Positions 26,495 to 35,129 of a stretch of 64,000 nucleotides of DNA are shown one piece after another (the stretch's first letter is position 1; every line of letters starts with the position of its first letter). Source of the DNA: Rubrivivax sp. (GTDB lineage: Bacteria > Pseudomonadota > Gammaproteobacteria > Burkholderiales > Burkholderiaceae_C); the NCBI GenBank assembly GCA_027487905.1, contig JAIYCR010000081.1, positions 1 through 64,000 of the forward strand, in the 5' to 3' direction. Made by a program: the position numbers and the translations under genes. The notes below the pieces were generated by a model, which worked only from the letters and a program-made list of their open reading frames with translations, was not told the DNA's origin and did no database searches.

Positions 26495-29400
26495 CGGGTG
26501 TTCTCCGGCGTCGCGCCGGGCTGGGTCAGGGCCGCCGTGGCGGGTGGGGTGGTGGGTCGGGTGGCGGGTGCCTGGGTGGAGCCGCTGGTGGACCGGGCGG
26601 AAGGGGCGGAAGGGGCGACCCCGGACGCCGTGGCCGCGCGGGCGAGCCGCTGGTTGAGCTCGGCGACCCAGCGCCGCACTGTGGGGGCCTCGGCCGGCGC
26701 GAGCGAGGCGTAGCGCTCGTAGAGCTCGACGGCACCCTTGGCCTCGTTCAGGTAGAGGTCCTTCAGGATGGCCAGGTTGAGCAGGGCCGGTGCCAGGTCG
26801 GGCCGCAGTTGCAGCGAACGCTCATAGGCACTGCGGGCTGCGGCGAACCGGCCGTCCTGGCGCTGCGCCAGGCCCAGGCGCGCCCAGGCCTGCGGGTCGT
26901 CCGGCGAGGCACGGGCCGCACGCTCCAGCGCGGCCACCCGCTCGCTGCGCTGCAAGGCGGTTTCGCCGGCGGGCGCTGCATCGCCCTGCTCGGCCTTGCC
27001 CCAGCGAACCGGCTTCAGGCTGGCCAGGGCCGCCAGGCTGGCCCGCACGCCATCGTCATAAACGCCCTGGGAAGCCCGGGCGGCGTTGGCCTCGTGCAAT
27101 GCGATTGCCTTCTCCTCGAAGGGGAAAGCCTGCTCCTCGAGCATCACCTGGTACTGCTCGAGAGCGGCGGCGCCCAGGCCGCGGGGCCGCTGGGATGCCA
27201 GCATCGCGCGGCCGAAATCCAGGTAGAGCGACGCGGTGCGCTGGGTGACCTCGGTGGTGAGCTCCGGCCCCGGGGCTTCGGCCGACACCGCCGCATAGGT
27301 GTCGAGCACGGCTTGCAGCCGCTGCTGCTTGAGCGCGAGCTGGCGCTGAAGCGGCTCGACCAAGGCCACCTGGCGGTAGGCCCGGACCTGCGGCTCGGCC
27401 AGCTCCAGCCGGGCGAGGCCCGCGATCGAGTGGCTGCGCTCAGAGCGGGGCTCGCCACTGGCCGCCGTGCCGTCTGCCTGGACGATGTCGCGCAGAAGCG
27501 CCTGCAAGCGCTCGGCAGGTGCAGCGCCGGACGCCGGCTGCGGCTGCGGCCGCGGCGGTGTCGCCGGGGTCGCCGACCGGCCCGTCGGACGCCGGGAGGA
27601 CGCTGCCGATGAAGCCGACGTGGAAGCCGATGTGGAAACCGACGTTGAAGCTGACGTCGAAGCCACCAGGTCGGCAGTCAGCAGCGTGGCATCGCTTCGC
27701 AGCAGCTGGAAGAGCCGCCAGCGTGCGGCCTGGGCCGCATCCAGCGGCTGCGGGTGCTGGCGCACCTGCCGGTCGAGCGTGCGGGCGGCCGCGCGCAGGT
27801 CGCCGCTGCGCTCGTGCAGTTCCCCGGCCTGCTGCAAGGCACTGAGCGACACCGCCTCTCGGCTGCCGCTGGCCGCCTGCACCGCCGCCTCGGAAGGCGC
27901 GTCGGCCAGGCGCTCGAACTCCAGCGCGGCAGCGCGCCACTGGCCGCGCTCCAGCTGAACCAGCGCCAGCCGCGCCGGCAGCTCGGACTGCAGCGGGTGT
28001 TGCGGATGCTCTCGCCTGAATGCCTCCAGCGCGAGCGCCGCGCCCTCCCAGTCCCGGCGTTCGATGCGGACGGCCGCCGCGTCGAAGCGCGCGGTCGCTG
28101 CCACGGAGGTCCCGGGCGACACCGCGACGACCCGCTCGAAATGACCAAGCGCCTCCGCGGCGCGGCCGGCCGCACGGGCCGCCTCGCCCTGCCGGTAGAT
28201 GGCTGCGGCGATCCGCTCGTCAAGTTCGCTCTGGCGGGCCGAAGCAGCAGGCGCTGCGATGGCTCCGGGGGAAGCAGTGGCTTGCAGCGCAGCCTGGAAA
28301 GCGGACTCGGCCGCGGCGTAGTCGCGCTGCTCGAAGGCCGCCTGCCCCAGCACGCGAAGCGCCACCTGCCTTTGCTCGGCGGTGGGCCCGGGCGTTCCGC
28401 CCAGCGCCTGTCGGGCGACGCGGCTGGCACCTTCGACATCGCCTTGCCGCATCAGCCGGTCGGAGGCGTCGGTCAGCACCGCGGTGGCCCGCGCATCGCC
28501 GGGGAAGGTGGTGGCAAAGCGCACCGCGGTGGCCGTGGCCAGGCGCTGGGCATCCGCGCCCGCCGGGGCGGTGCTGGCAGTCGTCGCGGGCGCAGCGTCG
28601 GCTGCACCGGCCACGCTGCGCCGAGCGAGCACCGCCGCGTAGCCGGCCTCCGCGCTTCGGGCGTGGGTCGGATAGCCGTAGGCCACGCGCTCGTAGGCCT
28701 CGGCCGCGTCCGCCACGCGTTGTTCTTCGGCCAGCAGTTCGGCCATCAGGAAGTGGCGCTCGGGGGTCTGCGTGGCCTTGGGGAAGGCCTCGATGAAGGC
28801 CGCGTACCACCGCAGCGCCTGCTCGGCGTCGGCACTCGCCGCTTCGCGCCGGCCCGCCGCGCGGGCCTGCTGTGCGGACGCGTGATGGAAGCGGGCGAGC
28901 TCGTCCAGGTGACGCTGCAGGTCCGGGGCGAGGCGGCTCCAGGCGTCGGGACGCGACCGGCGGAAATCGCTGGTCGCCCCATAGCGGGTCGCATAGTCGC
29001 GGCGGGCCTGCAGGGCCTGGCGCGTGAACCCGGCCTCGTCCTGGATGGCGATCACGCGCTCGAGCAGCCCAGGGGCCTGGGGGTGCTGCGGCTGCGAGCC
29101 GGCGAAGGCGGCGAAGGTGTCGGCGGCGTCCTGGATGCGCTGCTGGCGCAGGTAGAGCTCGCCGAGCTCGCGGTAGACCCGCGGCTCGTAGGCCTTGCGT
29201 TCTGGCCGGTCGATGTAAGGGCCGATGGCCGTGGCGCCACCCAGGCTGGCCAGGCTGATGCTCGTCACCCGCAGCGTGTCCTCGACGAGCTCGCGGTCCC
29301 CTCGGCTCAGGCCGGCGAGGTCTGGATCGATGTCCGCGCGGGTGTCGCCCGGCGTGCGGGCCGCGGCCTGCGGCGCCTCGCGGGCATCGGGCCCTGCCAG

Positions 29401-30255
29401 CAGCCTGGCATCGAGGACACCGAAGAAGGCCTGCAGCGCCTCGGCGGGCCGCGATTGCTTGAACTGCGACCAGCCCAGCATGTAGAGCGCCCGCTCCCTC
29501 AGCGCCCGCTCCGGTGGGCTGGCCGGACCCGGCTGTCCCCTGGGTGCCGGCGCCTGCGCAGGGGACTGTGTCTGCGCAGGGGCCGGGGCGGACCCTTCGA
29601 CGGACGCCGCGCCGGCGGAGCGCAGCACCTGCGAATAGGCCGCCTCGGCCGGCCCGTAGCGCTGTTGCGCGAAGAGCATCTCACCGCGTCTGAACTGGGC
29701 CTCGCCCCAGTGGCGGCTTGCAGGGTGTTCACTCGCCAGCCGGTCAAGGGTGCCCAGGGCGGCGCCCAGGTCGCCGCTCAGCTCCTGGGCCCGGGCGAGC
29801 TGGTAGAGCACCCGGTCGTTGCCGGGGTCCCGGGGGTAGGCCTGCAGTCGCTGCTGGTAATGCGAGAGGGCGGGCGCGAGGGCGGTGCGGGCGTCGATCG
29901 AGGCCGGGTCTGCCGCCTCCGCCCGCTCGAGCTCGAGGTCGCCCAGCCGGCGCAGGGCCTCGGCACGGGAGCGCGCCTGTCCGGCCGCAGGCGCGGCGGC
30001 AAGGTAGTCCCGGTAGGCCTGGATCGCCTGCGCTTCGGTGCTCGCCACGGGGCGCTGAAGATCCACTTCCACCGTGCGCGCGAACAGGGTGGCCAGCGTG
30101 GGCTCGTTGTCCGGGGAGGAGGGTTTGCGCAGGCCGGAACAGGCGCAGAGCGCTGCGACGGCCACCAGCAGCAGGGGCAGCCGGGTCAGCGCACAGCCAG
30201 GCGTGACGGCGGGCGCGCCGGCTAGCGCACAGCGGGGGTCAGCGGGGGGCCGCAT
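26491..30255 (-). CDS. Large tetratricopeptide-repeat lipoprotein
   Basis: A 1254-residue protein. A lipobox (LCACSG, Cys at about residue 39) follows the signal peptide, so it is probably lipid-anchored in the envelope. The body is almost entirely TPR-like helical repeats (YQLARAQELSGDLGAALGTL, FRRGEMLFAQQRYGPAEAAY and many similar). A low-complexity Ser/Thr/Ala spacer (encoded near 27605-27661) splits two repeat blocks. Its N-terminus overlaps the preceding repeat-protein gene by 17 bp. Analogy with Glt/Nfs systems suggests a scaffold between the inner-membrane motor and the outer membrane; this is inference. Confidence 0.88.
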   Translation of the reverse strand: MRPPADPRCALAGAPAVTPGCALTRLPLLLVAVAALCACSGLRKPSSPDNEPTLATLFARTVEVDLQRPVASTEAQAIQAYRDYLAAAPAAGQARSRAEALRRLGDLELERAEAADPASIDARTALAPALSHYQQRLQAYPRDPGNDRVLYQLARAQELSGDLGAALGTLDRLASEHPASRHWGEAQFRRGEMLFAQQRYGPAEAAYSQVLRSAGAASVEGSAPAPAQTQSPAQAPAPRGQPGPASPPERALRERALYMLGWSQFKQSRPAEALQAFFGVLDARLLAGPDAREAPQAAARTPGDTRADIDPDLAGLSRGDRELVEDTLRVTSISLASLGGATAIGPYIDRPERKAYEPRVYRELGELYLRQQRIQDAADTFAAFAGSQPQHPQAPGLLERVIAIQDEAGFTRQALQARRDYATRYGATSDFRRSRPDAWSRLAPDLQRHLDELARFHHASAQQARAAGRREAASADAEQALRWYAAFIEAFPKATQTPERHFLMAELLAEEQRVADAAEAYERVAYGYPTHARSAEAGYAAVLARRSVAGAADAAPATTASTAPAGADAQRLATATAVRFATTFPGDARATAVLTDASDRLMRQGDVEGASRVARQALGGTPGPTAEQRQVALRVLGQAAFEQRDYAAAESAFQAALQATASPGAIAAPAASARQSELDERIAAAIYRQGEAARAAGRAAEALGHFERVVAVSPGTSVAATARFDAAAVRIERRDWEGAALALEAFRREHPQHPLQSELPARLALVQLERGQWRAAALEFERLADAPSEAAVQAASGSREAVSLSALQQAGELHERSGDLRAAARTLDRQVRQHPQPLDAAQAARWRLFQLLRSDATLLTADLVASTSASTSVSTSASTSASSAASSRRPTGRSATPATPPRPQPQPASGAAPAERLQALLRDIVQADGTAASGEPRSERSHSIAGLARLELAEPQVRAYRQVALVEPLQRQLALKQQRLQAVLDTYAAVSAEAPGPELTTEVTQRTASLYLDFGRAMLASQRPRGLGAAALEQYQVMLEEQAFPFEEKAIALHEANAARASQGVYDDGVRASLAALASLKPVRWGKAEQGDAAPAGETALQRSERVAALERAARASPDDPQAWARLGLAQRQDGRFAAARSAYERSLQLRPDLAPALLNLAILKDLYLNEAKGAVELYERYASLAPAEAPTVRRWVAELNQRLARAATASGVAPSAPSARSTSGSTQAPATRPTTPPATAALTQPGATPENTR
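27614..27661. repeat. 12-bp tandem repeat coding Ala-Ser-Thr-Ser spacer
   Basis: Four 12-bp units related to gccgacgtggaa, with point differences, in the TPR lipoprotein gene. On the coding strand they give the repeating Ala-Ser-Thr-Ser linker between TPR blocks. In-frame period, so copy-number change would only lengthen or shorten the spacer. Confidence 0.85.
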
Positions 30256-32452
30256 CGGAGGGGCCTGGCATCTGGGTGGTGGGGCGTGTCACGGCGTTCG
30301 CGGGTGGGACGGCCGCGGGTGCTGCCGCCGGCGACGCCGAAGCCGTGGCAGATGCGCTGAGCGACCGGTCGTGCAGCTGTGCGAGGGCAAAGCGGGCGTG
30401 TTCGGCGTAGACCTGCAGACGCGCCTTCTGCTGCTCCAGCGCCGACACCGCCAGGGCCTGGACCGCCTGCTGCTGCTCCAAGGCTGCAGCGGCAACCGGG
30501 GCCTGAAGGGCTGCGATCCGTGCCTGGAGCCCTTCGATGCGCGCGGCAAAGGCATCCTGCCGTGCGGGCTCGTCGCGCTGCGCCGCCCTGATGGCCTCGG
30601 CGCGGCTGCCGGCCGCGGTCAGTGACGCGTCGGTCGCGGCCAGCGCCTTGCGGGCGGTCCACAGACGCTCGGGCAGCGCACGCGCCAGGGTCCAGTCCAG
30701 CGCCCCTTCCACCCGGTCCAGCCGTTGCGCCGCGTCGGGCGGCGCGGAGAGGGCCTCGCCGGCCGGGGCCGAGAAGCCGCCGTTCTCCAGCCGCAGGCGC
30801 TCGAGCGTGGCGCGCGATCGTTGCACCAGGCCGCGCAGCGCGGCCTCGCGCTCGCTGGCGAAGGCGCGTCCATCGGCCGCCTCCTGCGCGGCGAGCAGTT
30901 CGGCCGCCAGCGCGTCGCGCTGCCGGCCAAGGCCCTCCAGCGTGCTGCTGGAAGTGCCGGGTGCGAAGGAAGCGCCGGTGGCGGTCGGCACGCTGCGCGC
31001 CAGCGCCGCCTGCAGCGCCGGCAATCGGGCTTCATGGACGTCCTTGCGGTGGGCCAGCATGTCCCGGTAGCTGCCCAGCGCCTGCTGCCAGCGGTCCAGG
31101 TTGGCGGCCAGGAAGCGCAGGTCGCGCAGGCTGGTCAGGGCCTGGTGGAACTCATGCCCGGCCAGCAGCGGCACCAGTTGCGCGGGGTGCGGCAGATCGG
31201 GCAGCCGCTGCGGCAGCGCAGACGGAATCAGCCCCCGGGCGTTGGCCTCGTTGGCGCGGACGAGCGAGGTGCCGACGGTGGGGCCGGCGGGGGTGAGCGT
31301 GATCAGGCTCGAAGGCGCTGCGCCACCATCGGTGCGCTCCAGCAGCGCGTCGACCAGGCTGCCCGCCTGAACCGCGGCGATGGACGCGTCCAGGGCCGTC
31401 TGCTCCAGGGCATAGGCCTGCAGCGCCTGCTGGTAGTCCTGCAGGGCCTGACCGAAGGCGCCCAGCGAGGCCAGCGCATGGGGCACGGCCAGCCGGGCCT
31501 CCAGCACGGCGGCGTCGCTGCCACCGCGTGACCGCAGCTCGGTCCAGGGCACCAGCGCCGAGCGCGGATCGTCCAGCGCGTCGGCGGCCCAGCCGAAGCC
31601 CAGCAGCGCAGCCGGTGCGTCCAGGGACTGCAGGCGAACGCGCTGCAGGTGCGCGCGGGCCTCGCGCGGCGCGCCCTCCCGCAGCGCGGTGAAACCCAGG
31701 GCCAGGTTGGCCTTGTCGCGCAGCGCACGGGCTTCCTCGTCGGCCGCCGGCGCCTCGCCGAGTTCGCGCAGCAGCGCAGCGCCCTGCGCCGAACGGCCGG
31801 CTCGCAGCAGCGCCACGCCCAGGTTGAAGCGCAGGTAGCGGCTGGCGGCCAGTGAAGGCCGTTCACGCGCTGCCTGCAGCGCCTGCGCGGCGGCGGCTGC
31901 ATCCCCCCGGGCGAGCAGCAGCTGACCCTGCAGCAGCTGCCGGTCTTCCTCCAGTTCTCCCGGCAGGGCCGGACCGACCCGATCCAGCGCGGCCTGTGCA
32001 TCGTCCAGCAGGCCGCGCTGCTGGCGCAGACGCGCCATGAAGAACCAGGCCCGGTCCCGCACCGAAGGTGCAGCCCCGGTGGCGGCCAGGCGGTCGAAGA
32101 TGGCTCCGGCCTCCCGGTGCAGGCCATAACCCAGCAGCAGGCCGCCGCGCAGCAGCTCGGCCTCGTCGTCGTGCGGAGCTGTGCGGCGCAACTGCTGCGA
32201 GGCGAGCAGGCCGCTCAAGGCGCTGAAGTGCTGCCCCTGGTAGAAAAGGAAGAGCGCGTCGCCATAGTGCGGTGAGCGCACCGGGCCCGCCGGCGCGCCG
32301 GCGGCCGGGGAGGGCGCTGCCGCCTGCACGCTCAGGGCCAGCGCCGCGCCACCGGCCAGCAGCATCGCCCGCAGGCGGCGTGGCCGTGCGGCCACGGCCC
32401 GCGGGGGCTCGAGCGGCGGGGCCAGGGCGCACCGGCGCTGCAAGGCCCTCAC
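30239..32452 (-). CDS. Large helical repeat (TPR-like) exported protein
   Basis: A protein of about 737 residues. A signal peptide (basic stretch, then MLLAGGAALALSVQAAA) leads to TPR-like helical repeats in the first half (DALFLFYQGQHFSALSGLLA, RFNLGVALLRAGRSAQGAAL) and coiled-coil-rich sequence in the second half, ending in an Ala/Pro tail. The start is GTG: 32452 overlaps the preceding stop as gtga; GTG 32458 is an alternative. I do not recognise the exact family; its place between a coiled-coil periplasmic protein and the TPR lipoprotein argues for a structural role in the same complex. Confidence 0.82.
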   Translation of the reverse strand: MRALQRRCALAPPLEPPRAVAARPRRLRAMLLAGGAALALSVQAAAPSPAAGAPAGPVRSPHYGDALFLFYQGQHFSALSGLLASQQLRRTAPHDDEAELLRGGLLLGYGLHREAGAIFDRLAATGAAPSVRDRAWFFMARLRQQRGLLDDAQAALDRVGPALPGELEEDRQLLQGQLLLARGDAAAAAQALQAARERPSLAASRYLRFNLGVALLRAGRSAQGAALLRELGEAPAADEEARALRDKANLALGFTALREGAPREARAHLQRVRLQSLDAPAALLGFGWAADALDDPRSALVPWTELRSRGGSDAAVLEARLAVPHALASLGAFGQALQDYQQALQAYALEQTALDASIAAVQAGSLVDALLERTDGGAAPSSLITLTPAGPTVGTSLVRANEANARGLIPSALPQRLPDLPHPAQLVPLLAGHEFHQALTSLRDLRFLAANLDRWQQALGSYRDMLAHRKDVHEARLPALQAALARSVPTATGASFAPGTSSSTLEGLGRQRDALAAELLAAQEAADGRAFASEREAALRGLVQRSRATLERLRLENGGFSAPAGEALSAPPDAAQRLDRVEGALDWTLARALPERLWTARKALAATDASLTAAGSRAEAIRAAQRDEPARQDAFAARIEGLQARIAALQAPVAAAALEQQQAVQALAVSALEQQKARLQVYAEHARFALAQLHDRSLSASATASASPAAAPAAVPPANAVTRPTTQMPGPSDAAPR

Positions 32453-33123
32453 TCCCACACCTTCACCTTGAACTCCGGCTGCAGCTTGCCGGTGCTGTCC
32501 TCGATGCGCAGTTCCACGTAGCGGGGCCCGGCGGCCTTGTCGATCTGCAGCGTGGTCGCGCGCTTGTAGTCGCGTTCGTGCGGACCTTGTCCGGTGAAGA
32601 AGGCGGTGAGCTCGTGCCGACCGGTGCGCAGGTTGCCCAGGTAGAGGCGCTGCACGCCGCCGCGGTGCAGCGCGGCCACCTCCAGCGGGGTGTAGAGGTG
32701 GTTGGCCACGATGCGGTCGCCCAGGCGCAGCTGCACCGACTCCAGGCCGAAGAGCTTGCCCACGTCCATCGACACGAACACGGCCACCTGGGTGCTGGCC
32801 GGGAAGAGCAGTTCCTCCTCGAGCACCAGCAGGTCGCGGTTGAGCTGGATGACGCTGGACTTCAGCGCCTCGATGCGCGCGTCCAGCGCGCCTGCGGGCT
32901 GCGACGCAGCCGAGGCCGCAGCGGCAGGAACGGAAGGGGCCGTGGGAGGGGATGCAGCGGTCGTCGCCAGCGTTCCGGCTGGCACCACGGCAGGCGCCTG
33001 GGCCAGCGCGCGCGACGGGACCAGGGCCATCGTCAAGGACATCGCCAAGGACATCGCAAGGGACATCGCCATCGCCGGCATGCCGGGCCGGCCGCGCAGG
33101 CCTCGCAGGGGTTCGATCATCAT
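32449..33123 (-). CDS. Periplasmic coiled-coil protein of the envelope-motor operon
   Basis: About 224 residues. Signal peptide with a repeating MSLA pattern, then an Ala/Pro/Ser linker, a coiled coil (LDARIEALKSSVIQLNRDLL) and a beta-rich C-terminal domain (FVSMDVGKLFGLESVQLRL, then HELTAFFTGQGPHERDY, ending EFKVKVWE). Similar proteins are sometimes misnamed dihydrolipoamide acetyltransferase because of the Ala/Pro linker. Two adjacent ATGs (33123, 33120) are possible starts; the ggag upstream fits the second best. 10 bp after the DUF3570 gene. Confidence 0.8.
   Translation of the reverse strand: MMIEPLRGLRGRPGMPAMAMSLAMSLAMSLTMALVPSRALAQAPAVVPAGTLATTAASPPTAPSVPAAAASAASQPAGALDARIEALKSSVIQLNRDLLVLEEELLFPASTQVAVFVSMDVGKLFGLESVQLRLGDRIVANHLYTPLEVAALHRGGVQRLYLGNLRTGRHELTAFFTGQGPHERDYKRATTLQIDKAAGPRYVELRIEDSTGKLQPEFKVKVWE
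33029..33076. repeat. 12-bp tandem repeat in a signal-peptide coding region
   Basis: Three units of about 12 bp (atcgtcaaggac, atcgccaaggac, atcgcaagggac) and a partial fourth. On the coding strand they encode repeated Met-Ser-Leu-Ala/Thr in the hydrophobic core of the signal peptide, an unusual repeat-built export signal. Confidence 0.85.
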
Positions 33124-33133
33124 CGACTCCGAC

Positions 33134-34315
33134 TCAGAAGGTCGCGGACACATAGGCCTGCAGCACATGGGCCCGGTAGCGGTAGGCCTGGCCGGTGCGC
33201 AGGTCGGTGAAGTCGCGGTAGGACAGGTTCATCAGTTCGTAGGCGCCGTTCAGGCTGACGTCCAGCGCCTGCGCGACGCGGCCGTAGCGCCAGCTCAGCT
33301 TGCCGGCCAGCGACAGGTTGGTGAAGGTGGACAGCTGCCGGTTGCGCGACAGGTAGAGCGTGTCCGCGCTGGCGTTGTCGCTGTAGAAAAGCGCCCGGCC
33401 CTGGCGGTAGCTGCGCAGGTGCGCATCGGCCAGCAGGCGATCGCCGAACCAGCGCGTGTAGCCGACCTGGGCGGTGTGGGCCTTGATGGCCCAGGTGTCC
33501 CAGAAGTAGCGGTATTCGGCCTTGAAGGCGTCGCGCGAACCGAGGTCGTAGGCGGTGGACAGGCGAACGGCCCGGCTGGTGCGGGTGCGCGGATGGCGCT
33601 CGGGCACCGTGGCGCCGAACACCCGGGCCGCGCGGTAGGGGCTGCCCAGGTAGCCGCTGTCGGCCACGGCCTCGAAGTTCAGGCTCGCCAGCCACCGGGT
33701 GCTCAGGATCTGCGTGGCCCCCAGCCGGTATTGCCAGTGGCGGGCCTGGTCGAAGAAGCCGATGTCCTTGCGGCCCACGTCGTCCACCGCGCGGGTGAAG
33801 CCCATGGCCACGGTGGTCATGCCGCCGTAGACCTCCTGGGTCAGGTCCACGCTCACCGCGTTGGCCACGTAGTCGGGCTCGCGGCTGCTGCTGGTGGAAA
33901 CGCTGAGCAGCGCATCGCGCACCGCCCAGTCGGCCCCGAGTTCATAGACCTGCCGGGTCTCGCGGTAGGGGCTGGCGGTGGTGACGACGTCGATGGACGC
34001 ATTGCTCACCGCGTCCACATACCAGCTGCCCGACAGCGACACCCGGTCGGCCACGTTGCGGCGCACCAGCAGGGCCGGCCCCTGGGCGGTGACGCCGCCG
34101 CCCTTGTAGAGGTGGTAGGTGCCCTCCGCACGGTTCTCCGGCAGGTCGATCGCCCGCGCGCCCCCGGGCAGCAGCAGCGTGGCCAGCGCCGACAGCGCCG
34201 AGGCCACCGCGCCCGCCGCTGCGGCGAGCCGCCGGCTGGCGCCGGCCGCAGGGGACAGCTGTCTGCCCGCCACGGGTGCGTCAGTTGCAGCCACAGCCGC
34301 CTCCCTGCACGCCAT
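33134..34315 (-). CDS. DUF3570 outer-membrane beta-barrel-like protein
   Basis: A 393-residue exported protein. Signal region ends LLLPGGARAIDLPENRAE. The mature protein alternates polar and aromatic residues in beta-strand style, ends in Phe (YVSATF) like outer-membrane barrels, and has Tyr/Arg-rich strands (QARHWQYRLGATQIL, LSWRYGRVAQALDVSL). DUF3570 proteins commonly accompany DUF4266, TlpA-like and ApbE genes, as here. ATG 34315 has gaggag upstream and overlaps the DUF4266 gene by 35 bp. Confidence 0.88.
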   Translation of the reverse strand: MACREAAVAATDAPVAGRQLSPAAGASRRLAAAAGAVASALSALATLLLPGGARAIDLPENRAEGTYHLYKGGGVTAQGPALLVRRNVADRVSLSGSWYVDAVSNASIDVVTTASPYRETRQVYELGADWAVRDALLSVSTSSSREPDYVANAVSVDLTQEVYGGMTTVAMGFTRAVDDVGRKDIGFFDQARHWQYRLGATQILSTRWLASLNFEAVADSGYLGSPYRAARVFGATVPERHPRTRTSRAVRLSTAYDLGSRDAFKAEYRYFWDTWAIKAHTAQVGYTRWFGDRLLADAHLRSYRQGRALFYSDNASADTLYLSRNRQLSTFTNLSLAGKLSWRYGRVAQALDVSLNGAYELMNLSYRDFTDLRTGQAYRYRAHVLQAYVSATF

Positions 34316-34568
34316 TGGCTCCTCGGGCGGCTTCGCGCACGGTCAGCACATGCTCGCGGTGCCGCGAGGCGGACGCATCGCGCAGCGGCTTCATCATCGG
34401 ATCGGCCAGGCGCTCGCGTTCGTAGGGTCGCACCCAGGGCTCGGGCAGGCTGGGCAGCATCGAGCAGCCGCCGAGCAGCAGCAGGCCGCAGGCGAAGCCG
34501 ACACGCACGACGCCTGAGGCGCCAGGGGCGTGCGCGGCACTGGCGCGAACCGGCGGATGCGATCTCAT
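34281..34568 (-). CDS. DUF4266 small lipoprotein
   Basis: A 95-residue lipoprotein. Lipobox LLGGC near residue 35, then LPEPWVRPYERERLADPMM, the DUF4266 core, and a C-terminus ending GGGCGCN. The family always pairs with DUF3570. The paired C-terminal Cys residues could take part in thiol or metal chemistry with the TlpA-like protein encoded next door; that is inference. Start overlaps the TlpA stop by 1 bp. Confidence 0.9.
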   Translation of the reverse strand: MRSHPPVRASAAHAPGASGVVRVGFACGLLLLGGCSMLPSLPEPWVRPYERERLADPMMKPLRDASASRHREHVLTVREAARGANGVQGGGCGCN

Positions 34569-35098
34569 CAGGCCTCCTTGAGAAGGTCGCGGACCTGCTG
34601 CGCGTACAGCGCTTCCACCCCTTCGCGGTAGCCCCGGTGAACCTGGCGCAGGCCACCGTCGCGGTCGATGAGCATCGTCGACGGCATGGTGCGCAGGTCG
34701 TAGAGCCGGCTCACCGCCTTGTCGCTGTCGAAGAGGATGGGAAAGCCCAGCTGCAGCCGCGTGGCCAGTTCCAACGCGCGGGCGGGCTCGTCGTCCACGC
34801 TCACGCCGAGCAGCAGGAAGCCCGCCGCGCGGTACTGCTCGTGCAGGCGCTGCAGATGGGGCAGCTCGACGCGGCAGGGCGTGCACCAGGTGGCCCAGAA
34901 ATTCACCATCACCACCCGGCCCCGCTGCTCGGCCAGCCGCAGGTTGCGTCCGTCACCGGTGCGCAGCGTGAAATCGGGCGCTGCACGACCCGGGGACAGG
35001 GCGGCTCGGGCCGGGGCGGCCAGGCCGGCGCACACCGACACGGCGGTGGTGCCCAGGCGCAGCAGCAGGCGGCGTTCGGCGAGGGATGGCGGGCGCAT
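34568..35098 (-). CDS. TlpA-like periplasmic thioredoxin
   Basis: A 176-residue exported thioredoxin-fold protein (AhpC/TSA-Redoxin type). Signal peptide of about 32 residues, then PDFTLRTGDG and the active site FWATWCTPC, with the cis-Pro region TMPSTMLIDRDG. Reduces disulfides in the periplasm, in this context perhaps those of haem-binding CXXCH motifs or of the DUF4266 cysteines. ATG 35098 has ggag upstream; a TTG at 35125 is less likely. Confidence 0.92.
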   Translation of the reverse strand: MRPPSLAERRLLLRLGTTAVSVCAGLAAPARAALSPGRAAPDFTLRTGDGRNLRLAEQRGRVVMVNFWATWCTPCRVELPHLQRLHEQYRAAGFLLLGVSVDDEPARALELATRLQLGFPILFDSDKAVSRLYDLRTMPSTMLIDRDGGLRQVHRGYREGVEALYAQQVRDLLKEA

Positions 35099-35129
35099 GG
35101 CCGGCTCCGGCGAAGAGGAAGGCAAGGCC

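Noticed and set aside
27754-30225. An 823-codon plus-strand frame opposite the TPR lipoprotein.
   Set aside because: The minus strand has lipobox and TPR pattern; the plus product is low-complexity.
32449-33123. Dihydrolipoamide acetyltransferase.
   Set aside because: The Ala/Pro linker could mislead, but no lipoyl or acetyltransferase motif is present and the protein is exported.
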